64,000 bases of DNA from Cyanobacteria bacterium UBA2566 (GCA_002340255.1 DDLS01000137.1:1-64000); one strand, 5' to 3'; counted from the first letter of the stretch, positions 7,351 to 16,693 are shown. Notes: generated from the letters alone by a model not told the origin. A program made the numbers and translations.

Positions 7351-8760
7351 ATGAATACGCCTTTGATCCGGTTCTTTGGCTCGATCCAGTTTGCTGTTCC
7401 CCTTCTGGCTAGTATTGTTGCTATTTTAATCGGAGCGACAATTTATGAGTCTCAAGTTGGCTCGACTGTGGTCCAACATCTGATTTATAAAAGTCCTTGG
7501 TTTGGGATGTTGATGTTCCTGCTGGCAGTCAATTTATTAATTTCGGCACTCACGCGCTATCCTTGGCGAGGCTCTCGTAAAGCGGGATTTGCTTTAACTC
7601 ATATTGGACTGGTTTTGATTATTGTAGGCTCGGCGGGAGTTATTCATTTGAGTTTGGAGGGAATGCTACCGTTAAGAGAAGATCTAGCGGGCAATAATCA
7701 GATTCGGGTTGAGGGAGATTTATTAGAAGTGATGACTCCTGAAGGTGAAGCTGAACAAAGGGATATTTTTATCCGTCCCGATGGCTCTATTTCTCCTTCT
7801 TCAGTTCTGGGACTTTCTTTGTTAGGTTATGCGGAAAATACGGTGAAAACCGTTCGCTTTAAGGAGGGAGGAGGCACGAATAATGTGGCTTTGAAGGTGC
7901 GGTTAACCAGTGCGCGAATGGGACAAGAGGTGGAACAATGGTTAGGGTTTGCACCCCTACCTTATCGTAGGGTAAGTTTGGGGCCGGCTGAGTTGAGGCT
8001 GATGGTTGTGGAGAGTGAGGAAACAGTGCGGGAGAAGGTTACGGCACTGGCTGATACTTCAGAGGGGAATTATTTTCAGGCGATCGCCACTTCATCCGGT
8101 AAACTTTATTATGCTACCCATTCCTCTCAAGGCTTCCAATCCGGTATTCTAAAACTGAATGAACCGATTGCACTGGGTTGGGCAGACTTTGAAATTACTC
8201 TAGAAGAGCAGCTTACCCATGCTGAGATTGACCGTCAAATTGTACCGGTTGGCGATCGCAGCGTGCAAGGTACTCCCGCTATCCTAGTCAAAACAGAAAC
8301 AGGAACCCAAACCTGGCTCCCCTGGGGAGAACCCACCGCCATTCCTGCACCCGATGGTGATATTCTGGCAGCATTTACCCCTAAACTTTTTTCCCTTCCC
8401 TTTCAAGTAGCATTGCAAGACTTTATTGTAGAGCGCAATGAAGGTTCTGAGAGCGTCGCCATGTGGACAAGCAAAATCCAAATTCAAGACCCTCATCAGC
8501 ATATTAGCAGCGATCGTACGGTCTGGATGAACCACCCCACCTGGTATCAGGGATGGAAAATCGCCCAAGCCTCCTGGAACCCTGGAGATTTACGCCAATC
8601 TACCCTACAAGTGAAACGCGAACCCCTGTGGATAACCTTGCTCACTTGGACAGGTTCAGCCCTTGTCGTTGTCGGTATTGGTACAATGTTCTATGGTAAG
8701 GCTATTCACAAAAGCCTCACCGATTATCCATCACCCATCATTAATTTAGGAGAAAATTAA
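7351..8760 (+). CDS. ResB/Ccs1-family cytochrome c biogenesis protein
   Basis: 469 residues from ATG 7351; a TTG at 7327 is possible but adds a non-conserved extension. Three N-terminal membrane helices (about 10-28, 45-62, 78-98), a large extracytoplasmic domain and a C-terminal helix (about 428-448) match ResB/Ccs1. With CcsA it forms the System II holocytochrome c synthase that exports heme and attaches it to CXXCH motifs. The histidine in GFALTHIGLVLIIVG fits the conserved membrane histidine of the family. It is paired with the ccsA gene 387 bases downstream, with a toxin relic between them. Confidence 0.85.
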   Translation: MNTPLIRFFGSIQFAVPLLASIVAILIGATIYESQVGSTVVQHLIYKSPWFGMLMFLLAVNLLISALTRYPWRGSRKAGFALTHIGLVLIIVGSAGVIHLSLEGMLPLREDLAGNNQIRVEGDLLEVMTPEGEAEQRDIFIRPDGSISPSSVLGLSLLGYAENTVKTVRFKEGGGTNNVALKVRLTSARMGQEVEQWLGFAPLPYRRVSLGPAELRLMVVESEETVREKVTALADTSEGNYFQAIATSSGKLYYATHSSQGFQSGILKLNEPIALGWADFEITLEEQLTHAEIDRQIVPVGDRSVQGTPAILVKTETGTQTWLPWGEPTAIPAPDGDILAAFTPKLFSLPFQVALQDFIVERNEGSESVAMWTSKIQIQDPHQHISSDRTVWMNHPTWYQGWKIAQASWNPGDLRQSTLQVKREPLWITLLTWTGSALVVVGIGTMFYGKAIHKSLTDYPSPIINLGEN

Positions 8761-8934
8761 GCAGCTTTTATTGTATCTGTTTCTGTCCTACCTACACCGC
8801 ATGATATTTATCGCTTTGCTAATCAGATCATTCAATTTGTTGAACCCTTGGATGAATTGAGTTTTGCCCAAGATAGTAAGACTCAGTTGGCTATACTCTA
8901 TGCTCTTTCGATTATCGGAGAAGCAAAAACTTAA
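8761..8934 (+). pseudogene. Relic of a HepT-like (DUF86) HEPN toxin
   Basis: Directly after the resB stop and in the same frame, 57 codons are open without a usual start codon. The peptide includes DIYRFANQIIQF and SKTQLAILYALSIIGEA, which resembles the N-terminal two thirds of HepT/DUF86 proteins (KTQ...IIGEA is a family hallmark). The frame then ends at AKT-stop, so the catalytic RX4-6H motif is missing. No MntA-type nucleotidyltransferase lies nearby. I read it as a decayed toxin fragment. Confidence 0.45.
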
Positions 8935-9146
8935 TAATCTTTAATTTATTCTACCTAGATAAATGATGCAATTGTGGCAACAAAATTGTAACTGTCATAC
9001 CTGACATACCAAATCAATTCGACTCGATTAATTAACTTAAGTCTACATCATATATAATACAGTATGCGCTAGTAATAGTTAATAAACACAGAAAAATTCC
9101 ACCACAGACATTTACACAAACTTGTCAACTGTCCACTACTTTACTT
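8935..9146. other. AT-rich spacer upstream of ccsA
   Basis: Low-complexity AT-rich DNA with no reading frame of note. It may carry a promoter for the ccsA-like gene, because the ATG at 9147 has no clear Shine-Dalgarno. Confidence 0.35.
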
Positions 9147-10832
9147 ATGAATCCAATTAAATTTCTCATCGCCTTAACATTAGGTCTTCTCCTGTGCTTT
9201 TTTCCCGTATGGAAAGGGATAATCTCTAGTCCGGAAACAAGCTATGATTCTCTAAAAACACTGGCGGTGCAACTGGATGGACGCAAAAAGCCCCTCGATA
9301 CAGTTGCCAGAGAAACGGTAACTCAAATTCATGGCAGTTTGCACTATCAACCTTTAAGCGGAGATAAGCTAGATTATCTCAATACTTATCTTTCCCTATT
9401 ATTCAATAACCGAGACTGGAACGAAGAACCCTTTATCCTATTGAGTTATCGACCTTTGAAAACCCAACTGGGATTCAATCCAGAACAGAAATATTTTTCC
9501 TTTGTGGAACTGGTTTCTTCTCCCTTAAGTTCGTTTGTTTTGCAAGCCCATGAAGATCAAGCGCAGAATCTAGATTTAACGCGAGATCAACGGGAAGCAT
9601 TAACTTTAGAAGATCGTTTAGCCTTAATGTTAGAGACAGTTAGCAGTACCCAGCTACCAATTATTCCCCATCCGAGCGATCCGAAAGGGAAATGGTTGGG
9701 AATTGCTCAGGCTTCTGAATATTATTCGCCGGAACAAGTCGAGACATTGCAAGCAACCTATAGTGAAATTAAACAAGCGATACAAATGGGTTTAATTTCT
9801 GATTTAAATGCCCAAGTTGCCACTTTGAAATCGCAACTGATAGCATTAAGTCCCCAAGTCTATCCTTCTAGGGAAAAAATAACGCGAGAAGTCCGTTTTT
9901 ATGGACTGCATTGGTTTACCCAAGCCTGGATTTTATATGGTGTAGGGTTTCTGGTGATGTTACTTGCTTTAGCGTGGGAAAAGTTACAAGCCTATTGGGT
10001 AGCATTAGGGTTATTTTGCAGTGGGTTAGCGGTGCATGGATATGGGTTTTGGGAGCGGATGCAAATCGCAGGACGACCCCCAGTGACGAATATGTATGAG
10101 TCAGTGATTTGGGTGAGTTTGGGAATAGCGGCGATCGCCGTTACCTTTGAGTTCCTGCATCGTGCGAAATATTACCTCTTGTCCGCTGCACCCCTATCTA
10201 TCCTCTGCTTGATATTGGGCGATCGCCTCCCGGCTGTCCTCGATCCCAGCATTAAACCCCTGGTTCCCGTCCTACGCGATAACTTTTGGCTCAGTGTCCA
10301 TGTACCTACCATTACCCTCGGTTATGCCAGTTTTGCCCTTGCCTTTGGCTTTGGTCATCTGCTCCTGGGCGCTTACCTATTCAAACCCACAGCCAAAGAC
10401 TTTATCAATCGCCTCTCGCGCTGGAACTATTCCATCCTCCAAGTTGGCGTACTTTTCCTTACCACCGGTATTATCCTCGGTGGCATTTGGGCCCACTTTT
10501 CCTGGGGACGGTTTTGGGGATGGGACCCCAAGGAAACCTGGGCCTTAATCGCCCTCATGTGCTACATCGTGCCCCTACACGGTCGATTAGGCGGTTGGCT
10601 CGGCAACTTTGGCATGGCGATCGCCAGTGTCGTCAGCTTTAATGCTATCCTCATGGCCTGGTATGGCGTGAATTTTGTCCTCGGAACTGGATTACACAGC
10701 TACGGCTTCAGTACCGGAGGCTCAGAACTGATTATCGGGAGCTTAATTGCCCTAGATCTCCTGTTTGTATTGGTCGTATTCCTGCGTCAAAAGATGCTCA
10801 AAAACCAATCCCAATCTCCAGTCCTGTCCTAA
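9147..10832 (+). CDS. Large CcsA-type cytochrome c biogenesis protein
   Basis: 561 residues. The C-terminal half is a CcmC/CcsA heme-handling protein with the tryptophan-rich WWD loop SWGRFWGWDPKETWALI at about 450-467 and flanking histidines (SVHVPT, WAHFSW, LHSYGF). The first half adds an extracytoplasmic domain of roughly 230 residues beginning SLKTLAVQLDGRKKPLDT, absent from the usual cyanobacterial or plastid CcsA of about 330 residues. Openings of the form LPVQDGGRxKPLDTxAR are familiar from CcsA of Bacteroidetes and Planctomycetes, so I infer acquisition by transfer. It is the partner of the ResB protein upstream. Confidence 0.85.
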   Translation: MNPIKFLIALTLGLLLCFFPVWKGIISSPETSYDSLKTLAVQLDGRKKPLDTVARETVTQIHGSLHYQPLSGDKLDYLNTYLSLLFNNRDWNEEPFILLSYRPLKTQLGFNPEQKYFSFVELVSSPLSSFVLQAHEDQAQNLDLTRDQREALTLEDRLALMLETVSSTQLPIIPHPSDPKGKWLGIAQASEYYSPEQVETLQATYSEIKQAIQMGLISDLNAQVATLKSQLIALSPQVYPSREKITREVRFYGLHWFTQAWILYGVGFLVMLLALAWEKLQAYWVALGLFCSGLAVHGYGFWERMQIAGRPPVTNMYESVIWVSLGIAAIAVTFEFLHRAKYYLLSAAPLSILCLILGDRLPAVLDPSIKPLVPVLRDNFWLSVHVPTITLGYASFALAFGFGHLLLGAYLFKPTAKDFINRLSRWNYSILQVGVLFLTTGIILGGIWAHFSWGRFWGWDPKETWALIALMCYIVPLHGRLGGWLGNFGMAIASVVSFNAILMAWYGVNFVLGTGLHSYGFSTGGSELIIGSLIALDLLFVLVVFLRQKMLKNQSQSPVLS

Positions 10833-11013
10833 AATTCAACTCCCATCTACTATGGAGCGTTGTATCTGCCACCTCTACCAGTAAAAAAATATCCTCCGGT
10901 TGCGGATGTCCACCCTGATAAAAATCAGCACGGGGACGCGGGGATGGGGAAGATGGGGCATTACCAGCCAGGGCACGATAAAATAGTCAACCATAGATGA
11001 TTTAGAACTTCCG

Positions 11014-11418
11014 ATGACTTCAACTCCCTTTTCATCTTCAACCTCAAGCACCACCCGAGAAACGGTTACCCTCAAGCCCAGTTACCGAATACCCTTGGTG
11101 CTGGTGCTGTTGGCGATTCCTCTAGCAGCCGTTCAAATTGGATTAGGTGGGGCGATCGCCCTCTTTGGGTTATTCTTAACCCTACAAACCACCACTATCC
11201 GGCTCACCTTTACTCCAACGGCTCTTGAGGTTTACCGTTCCGACAAACAAATTCGCCAATTTCCTTACCAAGACTGGCAAAATTGGGAGATTTTCTGGGA
11301 CAAATTGCCCATCTTGTTCTATTTCAAAGAAGTGAAGAGCATCCATTTTGTCCCCATAATCTTTGACTATTCAACCCTCAAGCGCACTCTGGAAGAACGC
11401 TGTCCCCGTTCTCGTTAA
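11014..11418 (+). CDS. DUF3119 family protein
   Basis: 134 residues with two closely spaced hydrophobic segments (about 27-62) followed by a PH-like beta-rich part (TFTPTALEVYRSDKQIRQFP). It matches DUF3119, a family nearly confined to cyanobacteria and plastids and of unknown function. It lies 25 bases before the DUF3086 gene, its common neighbour in cyanobacteria, so the two are probably an operon. Confidence 0.8.
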   Translation: MTSTPFSSSTSSTTRETVTLKPSYRIPLVLVLLAIPLAAVQIGLGGAIALFGLFLTLQTTTIRLTFTPTALEVYRSDKQIRQFPYQDWQNWEIFWDKLPILFYFKEVKSIHFVPIIFDYSTLKRTLEERCPRSR

Positions 11419-11443
11419 TACCTGTAGAACTGATGAATAACTG

Positions 11444-12790
11444 ATGAATACCGATCCATTGAATCCTTGGGACTCCAACCCCGAAACCTCTTCAACCCCC
11501 GTTCCTGAATCTGACGTTCCTCAACCCTCAGCCTCTCAAGAGACTGAGGAAAATGGCGATCGCCATGGCGATCGGAAAACAGAAGATGAAACCATAGAAA
11601 ATCAAAAGAGTGAAACGGGAGATAGCTTGCCTCCGCTTCAGCTTGATACCAAAACCCCCGATCATCCCGAACCCCGTGAAGAAATAGCAGCCACAGACGG
11701 GGGACTAGATAAACTAGATCAGGGTGAAGGAGTGGAGGAACAAGACTCGGAACCCCCCAGGGATGAAGAAGTGGATGAATGGCAAGCGCGGATTGAGGAT
11801 CTGCGGTTTACTGAGCAAGCGCTGCAAAACCAGGTGGAGGAACTGCGACAGGAAGCCGAAACCCTGCAAGAGCAACTGGCAGCCCGGCAATCAGCCATGG
11901 GACAATTGGTACAAGCGGGTTTAAGTGAGCTAGAACATCGCAAACATAAGCTAGAAATTACGATCGAAAAACTAGAAAGACGTGCAGAGCGCATCCGTGC
12001 AGAAATGCGGACGAGCTTCGCTGGCGTTTCCCAGGATCTCGCTATCCGGGTTCAAGGCTTTAAGGATTATTTGGTCGGTAGCTTGCAGGATTTGGCCAGT
12101 GCGGCGGAAAATATAGAGTTAGGGGCAGAGGCTCGCGAACCCGTCGCTCCAGTGGAAGTGCCGATTATGCGATCGCGCGAGCGAGGCGAAGCCTTATCGC
12201 GTCGAGAACCAGAACGCCCCCCAGAATTAGAAAATCCCCAATTTGCCAAATCGAAGTTTGGCGATCAAGTGCGGCAAATTCGCCATCTATTGGATCAGTA
12301 TCGCACCCGTCCAGATTATTATGGCCCAGCTTGGCAACTGCGGCGCACATTTGAACCCATCCATGCAGAACGGGTATCCCAGTGGTTCTTTACCCAAGGG
12401 GGACGGGGTGCAGTGCGTACCATGGGGTCTCGTCTACAAAATATTTTGGTATCCTCGGCGGTAATTTCAGTCGTCTATAGTTTATATGGCGATCGCCTCA
12501 GACCGTTGATTTTAGTCAATACTCCAGAGCGCTTGGGCGAATGGCGACGGGGTTTACAGGATTGTTTGGGTATCTCTCGCATGGATTTTAGCTCGGACAG
12601 AGGGATTACTATGTTTGAAGCACCTGAACCCTTAGCCGTAAAAGCAGACCGAATTACCCAACAGAAGCAACTGCCTCTGATTATTATTGATGAGTCTGAG
12701 GATAAAGTGAGCGTGTCGATGTTGCAGTTTCCCCTATGGTTGGCCTTTGCACCGAATCCGGAAGCACCCCCGATGATTGATAATTGGTAA
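11444..12790 (+). CDS. DUF3086 coiled-coil protein
   Basis: 448 residues. A long acidic, proline-rich disordered N-terminus (1-115) is followed by a coiled coil (about 118-195, ERRAERIRAEM) and a globular C-terminal domain (about 260-448) typical of DUF3086. It is a cyanobacterial family of unknown function, and the context with DUF3119 suggests a joint role. The region 12163-12200 contains a run of GCGATCGC-like codons. Start chosen at the ATG 25 bases after the preceding stop. Confidence 0.8.
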   Translation: MNTDPLNPWDSNPETSSTPVPESDVPQPSASQETEENGDRHGDRKTEDETIENQKSETGDSLPPLQLDTKTPDHPEPREEIAATDGGLDKLDQGEGVEEQDSEPPRDEEVDEWQARIEDLRFTEQALQNQVEELRQEAETLQEQLAARQSAMGQLVQAGLSELEHRKHKLEITIEKLERRAERIRAEMRTSFAGVSQDLAIRVQGFKDYLVGSLQDLASAAENIELGAEAREPVAPVEVPIMRSRERGEALSRREPERPPELENPQFAKSKFGDQVRQIRHLLDQYRTRPDYYGPAWQLRRTFEPIHAERVSQWFFTQGGRGAVRTMGSRLQNILVSSAVISVVYSLYGDRLRPLILVNTPERLGEWRRGLQDCLGISRMDFSSDRGITMFEAPEPLAVKADRITQQKQLPLIIIDESEDKVSVSMLQFPLWLAFAPNPEAPPMIDNW

Positions 12791-12799
12791 GGTTTCCCT

Positions 12800-12821
12800 G
12801 TTCCCTGAGCGGAGTCGAAGG
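12800..12821. repeat. CCCTGAGYGGAGTCGAAGG dispersed repeat
   Basis: TCCCTGAGCGGAGTCGAAGG here recurs with one change (GTGG for GCGG) near 18530-18548. It is a short dispersed element found in many cyanobacterial spacers. Here it lies between the DUF3086 stop and plsY. Confidence 0.55.
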
Positions 12822-12873
12822 GAACAGTGGGATGAGAACGTTAGATAAAGTAGATCGAGAAAGAGGTGAAGGT

Positions 12874-13554
12874 ATGCAAGGGGCGATCGCCGTTGGTGTC
12901 TTGATTGGGGCTTATTTGTTGGGTTCTATTCCCACGGGATATTGGTTAACCAAAGCACTCAAAGGCATTGATATTCGCGAATCGGGTTCGGGTTCCACCG
13001 GCGCAACCAATGTATTGCGAATAGTAGGCAAAGGTGCGGCGTTAACCGTGCTATTGGTGGACGTTCTGAAAGGAGTAGCGGCAATTTTTCTCGTGCGCTT
13101 TGCCTATCAATGGCAGATTTTGACTTTAGATGAGCAAGGGCAATCCTGGATAGTAGTGTTAGCCGGATTTTTAGCCCTGTTTGGCCATAGTTTATCCATT
13201 TGGTTAATCTGGAATCAACCCGAAGGAAAATCCTTGAGTAAAGGAGGAAAATCAGCCGCCACCAGTTTAGGGGTATTGTTAGCTTTATATTGGCCGGTGG
13301 GTTTGCTCACCTTTGCCGTGTTTGGCAGCATCATTGGCATTACTCGAATTGTATCACTCGGCTCAATGAGTGCGGCGATCGCCGTCTCTGCCCTCATGGC
13401 AGCCTTCCACCAACCCCTCGCCTATGAAATCTTTGGCATTATGGGCGGCTTATACGTCATTTGGCGACACCGCAGCAATATCGAACGCCTCTTAGCCGGA
13501 ACCGAACCCAAAATCGGCCAAACTTCCCCCCAAGTTTCCGAACTCCCTAACTAA
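12874..13554 (+). CDS. plsY: Acyl-phosphate glycerol-3-phosphate acyltransferase PlsY
   Basis: 226 residues from ATG 12874, preceded by GAGGTGAAGG; upstream in-frame starts (12784, 12832) run through a dispersed repeat and are unlikely. It is an integral membrane enzyme that moves the acyl group from acyl-phosphate to glycerol-3-phosphate, the first step of phosphatidic acid synthesis. Family motifs: GSIPTGYW, the SGSTGATNVLR loop and GGKSAATSLGV. Five or so membrane segments. Confidence 0.92.
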   Translation: MQGAIAVGVLIGAYLLGSIPTGYWLTKALKGIDIRESGSGSTGATNVLRIVGKGAALTVLLVDVLKGVAAIFLVRFAYQWQILTLDEQGQSWIVVLAGFLALFGHSLSIWLIWNQPEGKSLSKGGKSAATSLGVLLALYWPVGLLTFAVFGSIIGITRIVSLGSMSAAIAVSALMAAFHQPLAYEIFGIMGGLYVIWRHRSNIERLLAGTEPKIGQTSPQVSELPN

Positions 13555-13582
13555 CCCAATTTTTAATGATTAATTGAAAACC

Positions 13583-14557
13583 ATGGATTTTGCCTTCATT
13601 ATCGACCCCATTCACCGCCTCGATCCTTGCCATGATACCAGTGTGGCGATGATGGAAGCCGCTCAAAAACTAGGCCATCACGTTTGGATTACTGAAGCTC
13701 AAGACTTAGAAGTCAGATCCGGTAAAGCTTGGGCAAAACTATCTCCGCTCCACTTAACCCCAGTCGAATTAAAAGAAGATCATTGGGTGGCGACTCATCC
13801 CTGGTTTCAAGTCGAAAACCCAGTTGTTCGTCCCCTAGAAGAGATGGATGCAGTGTTTATGCGCACCGATCCACCCGTGACGATTTCCTATTTATATGCC
13901 ACCTATATTTTAGATTATGTTGACCCGCAAAAAACCCTGGTGTTGAATAATCCCAAAGCGTTGCGCAATGCCAATGAAAAAATGTATGCGCTCCAATTTC
14001 CCCACTTGATCCCCGAAACCCAGGTAACAGCAGATAAAACCGCCATTCGCGAGTTTGTCCAAACTCACGGAAAAGCAATCATGAAACCCCTGGGAGGCAA
14101 AGCGGGGGAAGGGATTCTGATATTGGAGAGCGGCGATCGCAATTTCAACTCCCTGATTGAACTCAGTACCCAAAACGGGACATTACCAGTGATGGTACAG
14201 CAATTTTTACCAGCAGCCAAGGACGGAGATAAACGAATTATTCTCCTCAATGGAGAGCCGATTGGTGCAGTCAATCGGGTGTCCCGAACTGAAGAATTCC
14301 GCAATAATATGGCCGTCGGTGGAGAAGTAGAAAAGACAGAAATCACCGACCGAGAACAAGAGATTTGTTCCCAATTAGCCCCAGTTTTACAGCAAAATGC
14401 CCTCTATTTTGTTGGATTAGATGTCATTGGCGGCTATTTGACGGAAATTAATGTCACCAGTCCCACCGGTATTCGGGAAATTGACCGCTTAAATGACGTG
14501 CGCTTAGGAGAAGAAGTGATTGCTTGGTTGAGCGATTATGTGAAGTTTAGTTTATAA
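13583..14557 (+). CDS. gshB: Glutathione synthetase
   Basis: 324 residues from ATG 13583 (a TTG at 13574 would add three residues). It is an ATP-grasp ligase joining gamma-glutamylcysteine and glycine. Recognisable are the N-terminal FIIDPIHRLDPCHDTS, the substrate segment RTDPPVTISYLYATY, the ATP-grasp stretch KPLGGKAGEGI and the C-terminal EINVTSPTGIREID. It follows plsY by 28 bases and could be cotranscribed. Confidence 0.95.
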   Translation: MDFAFIIDPIHRLDPCHDTSVAMMEAAQKLGHHVWITEAQDLEVRSGKAWAKLSPLHLTPVELKEDHWVATHPWFQVENPVVRPLEEMDAVFMRTDPPVTISYLYATYILDYVDPQKTLVLNNPKALRNANEKMYALQFPHLIPETQVTADKTAIREFVQTHGKAIMKPLGGKAGEGILILESGDRNFNSLIELSTQNGTLPVMVQQFLPAAKDGDKRIILLNGEPIGAVNRVSRTEEFRNNMAVGGEVEKTEITDREQEICSQLAPVLQQNALYFVGLDVIGGYLTEINVTSPTGIREIDRLNDVRLGEEVIAWLSDYVKFSL

Positions 14558-14607
14558 CGATTCAAACAACAGTTCGTCGATTACCCATTCCTCACCCTCG
14601 ACACACT

Positions 14608-15180
14608 ATGACGGCTTATACACTCAACTTAGACTCGATTACAATGACTGACGAGCAATTTTTCCAACTCTGTCAGGACAATCAGAACTTGCAATTTGAG
14701 CGCAATGCCAATGGAGATTTAATTATCATGTCACCAACAGGAGGAGAAACAGGAAAGTGTAATGCCGCAATCACAGCACAACTGTGGGTATGGAATGGGC
14801 AAAGCAGACTGGGTATAGTTTTCGATTCCTCTACTGGCTTTAAGTTACCCAACGATGCAGAACGCTCTCCAGATGTTGCTTGGATACCCTTAGAGCGTTG
14901 GCAACAGTTAACCGCAGCAGAACAGCAGAAGTTTCTTCCCTTGTGTCCAGATTTTGCGATCGAATTACTGTCCCCAAGTGACAGTTTAAAAGTGACGCAA
15001 CAGAAAATGCAAGAATATCTAGACAATGGCACTCGTTTAGCCTGGCTTATTATTCCTTTATCGCGGAAAGTGGAAGTTTATCGTCCGAATCAAGAAGTTG
15101 AAGTGTTAGACGCTCCAGATCGGTTGTCTGGAGAGACAGTTTTACCTGGATTTATATTAAATCTGGAATCAATTTGGTAA
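14608..15180 (+). CDS. Uma2-family (DUF820) restriction-endonuclease-fold protein
   Basis: 190 residues. It belongs to the Uma2/DUF820 family of PD-(D/E)XK nuclease-fold proteins, greatly expanded in cyanobacteria. Expected elements are visible: MSPTGGETG, the acidic core RSPDVAWI and the FAIELLSPSDS strand, then YLDNGTRLAWLI. The biological role of the family is unsettled. No partner gene is adjacent. Confidence 0.85.
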   Translation: MTAYTLNLDSITMTDEQFFQLCQDNQNLQFERNANGDLIIMSPTGGETGKCNAAITAQLWVWNGQSRLGIVFDSSTGFKLPNDAERSPDVAWIPLERWQQLTAAEQQKFLPLCPDFAIELLSPSDSLKVTQQKMQEYLDNGTRLAWLIIPLSRKVEVYRPNQEVEVLDAPDRLSGETVLPGFILNLESIW

Positions 15181-15220
15181 ACGAAAATTATTAACTACAT
15201 ATGATTCAAAGCTATATCAC

Positions 15221-16120
15221 CTATCCTAAAATAAATCCTAAACCCAATAAAACTCCACTGATAAAGTGAAAATTAACGGCAATAAACTTGCAGTTTTTCA
15301 CTTGTTCCGGTTGGTCATGATAAGTTAGAACATGGTGACATAGTTGCACGGCAACGGGGATACTGAGGAAACTTAAGGCTGCCCATTGGGGGAAATATCC
15401 TTCAATAGTGAAAAGGGCGATCGCCGCAAAAACAGCTACACAAGCAGCCAACAGCAGTTGAGCGCCTTTTGTTGTACCAATACGGACAATGGGAGAGCGT
15501 TTTCCAGCGGCGATATCGTCTTCCACTTGATGGAAATGGGAGCAGAATAAAATAATACTGGTGGTAAGGCCAATAATAATGGATGCCTTCAGGCTAGCAG
15601 TTGACCAAGTGGCATGTTGGGAGTAATATGCAGCAGAAACAGCTAAGGGGCCAAACGTAATAAAACAGATGATTTCTCCTAAACCTAAATAACCCAAACG
15701 AAAGGGCGGTCCTTGATAGGTATAGCCCAGAAAAACCGCTAAGGCAATTAGTTCTAGAATCATCGGATTATGTTGCCACCAGGCAATCAAGATCAATTCT
15801 AGGGCAGCGATCGCTAAGAGTCCATTGGCGATCCAAAAGACTAAGGTCTTATTGCCGGTTAAATTAACAACAGAATGGTGTTTATTAACGTCGATTCCCG
15901 TTTCAGAGTCAAATACATCATTAGTTAAGTTCAGCCAGGCTACAATGAGGATAGCTGCCGTAATAAAAGTGATAAAAATTGCCCAATTGAAGCTTCCTGT
16001 TTCCGCAAAAGCAACGGCACTGCCTACTCCAATGGGAATGACAGCAACACTATACATGGGTGGTTTAATGGCAGCTAACCATAGCTTTTTTCGCGAAATA
16101 GGAAGGGTGGGCGTACTCAT
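15221..16120 (-). CDS. menA: 1,4-dihydroxy-2-naphthoate phytyl/polyprenyltransferase MenA
   Basis: 299 residues, about eight to nine membrane helices, UbiA superfamily. The two aspartate-rich Mg-diphosphate motifs are NLTNDVFDSETG and HQVEDDIAAGKRSP. In cyanobacteria MenA attaches the phytyl tail of phylloquinone for photosystem I. It is convergent with the Uma2 gene and divergent from the mrp cluster. Confidence 0.93.
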   Translation of the reverse strand: MSTPTLPISRKKLWLAAIKPPMYSVAVIPIGVGSAVAFAETGSFNWAIFITFITAAILIVAWLNLTNDVFDSETGIDVNKHHSVVNLTGNKTLVFWIANGLLAIAALELILIAWWQHNPMILELIALAVFLGYTYQGPPFRLGYLGLGEIICFITFGPLAVSAAYYSQHATWSTASLKASIIIGLTTSIILFCSHFHQVEDDIAAGKRSPIVRIGTTKGAQLLLAACVAVFAAIALFTIEGYFPQWAALSFLSIPVAVQLCHHVLTYHDQPEQVKNCKFIAVNFHFISGVLLGLGFILG

Positions 16121-16357
16121 GGAAAAGCTTCAAGATTGAGAACCAATTGGTTTATAGAGTTTACCTTAAAAGGGTTTTGTCTTGGTAATCGGTAATGGAG
16201 AGGCGATCGCTACATCATCGCTACATCAATGATAACCAATGGTTTTCCTTACGAATAACTTAAGTCCCTAATGGTTCTCAACGACCAGAAATTGTGTATT
16301 CTTATTAAAAAGCTTTCCAGAGCATAGCCCATTTCCCTGACCCCCTAAGCCCTGTCG

Positions 16358-16693
16358 ATGTTACAAGCCTGCATCCTAATCACCCTATTATTCGGATTTT
16401 TCGGCATTATCCTGAAAAAGAACCTTGTTATGAAGATCATCTCCATGGACGTAATGAGTACCGGAGTGATCGCCTATTATATCTTCATCGCCTCACGAGA
16501 AGGGCTGTTTACCCCTATTCTCGATCCCACCAAAACCGTTGAATATGCCGATCCTGTACCACAAGCAGTGATTTTAACGGCAATTGTAATTGGCTTTTCG
16601 ATTCAAGCGCTGATGCTTGTGGGAGTGATGAAACTGGCAAAAGATAACCCCACATTAGAAACCAAGGCGATTGAGAAAAACTATACACCATGA
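16358..16693 (+). CDS. mrpC: Na+(K+)/H+ antiporter subunit MrpC
   Basis: 111 residues, three membrane helices, related to NuoK/NdhE. The motif DPVPQAVILTAIVIGFSIQA is diagnostic of MrpC/MnhC. It opens a plus-strand cluster of Mrp subunits and overlaps mrpD by ATGA. Its last 38 bases recur upstream of the second mrpD copy at 19232-19269. Confidence 0.93.
   Translation: MLQACILITLLFGFFGIILKKNLVMKIISMDVMSTGVIAYYIFIASREGLFTPILDPTKTVEYADPVPQAVILTAIVIGFSIQALMLVGVMKLAKDNPTLETKAIEKNYTP

Noticed and set aside
10875..11075. Minus-strand 66-codon frame overlapping DUF3119
   Set aside because: Antisense shadow with no protein features, overlapping a conserved gene.
12784..12873. Earlier plsY start
   Set aside because: The extension covers a dispersed repeat; ATG 12874 has the only good ribosome site.
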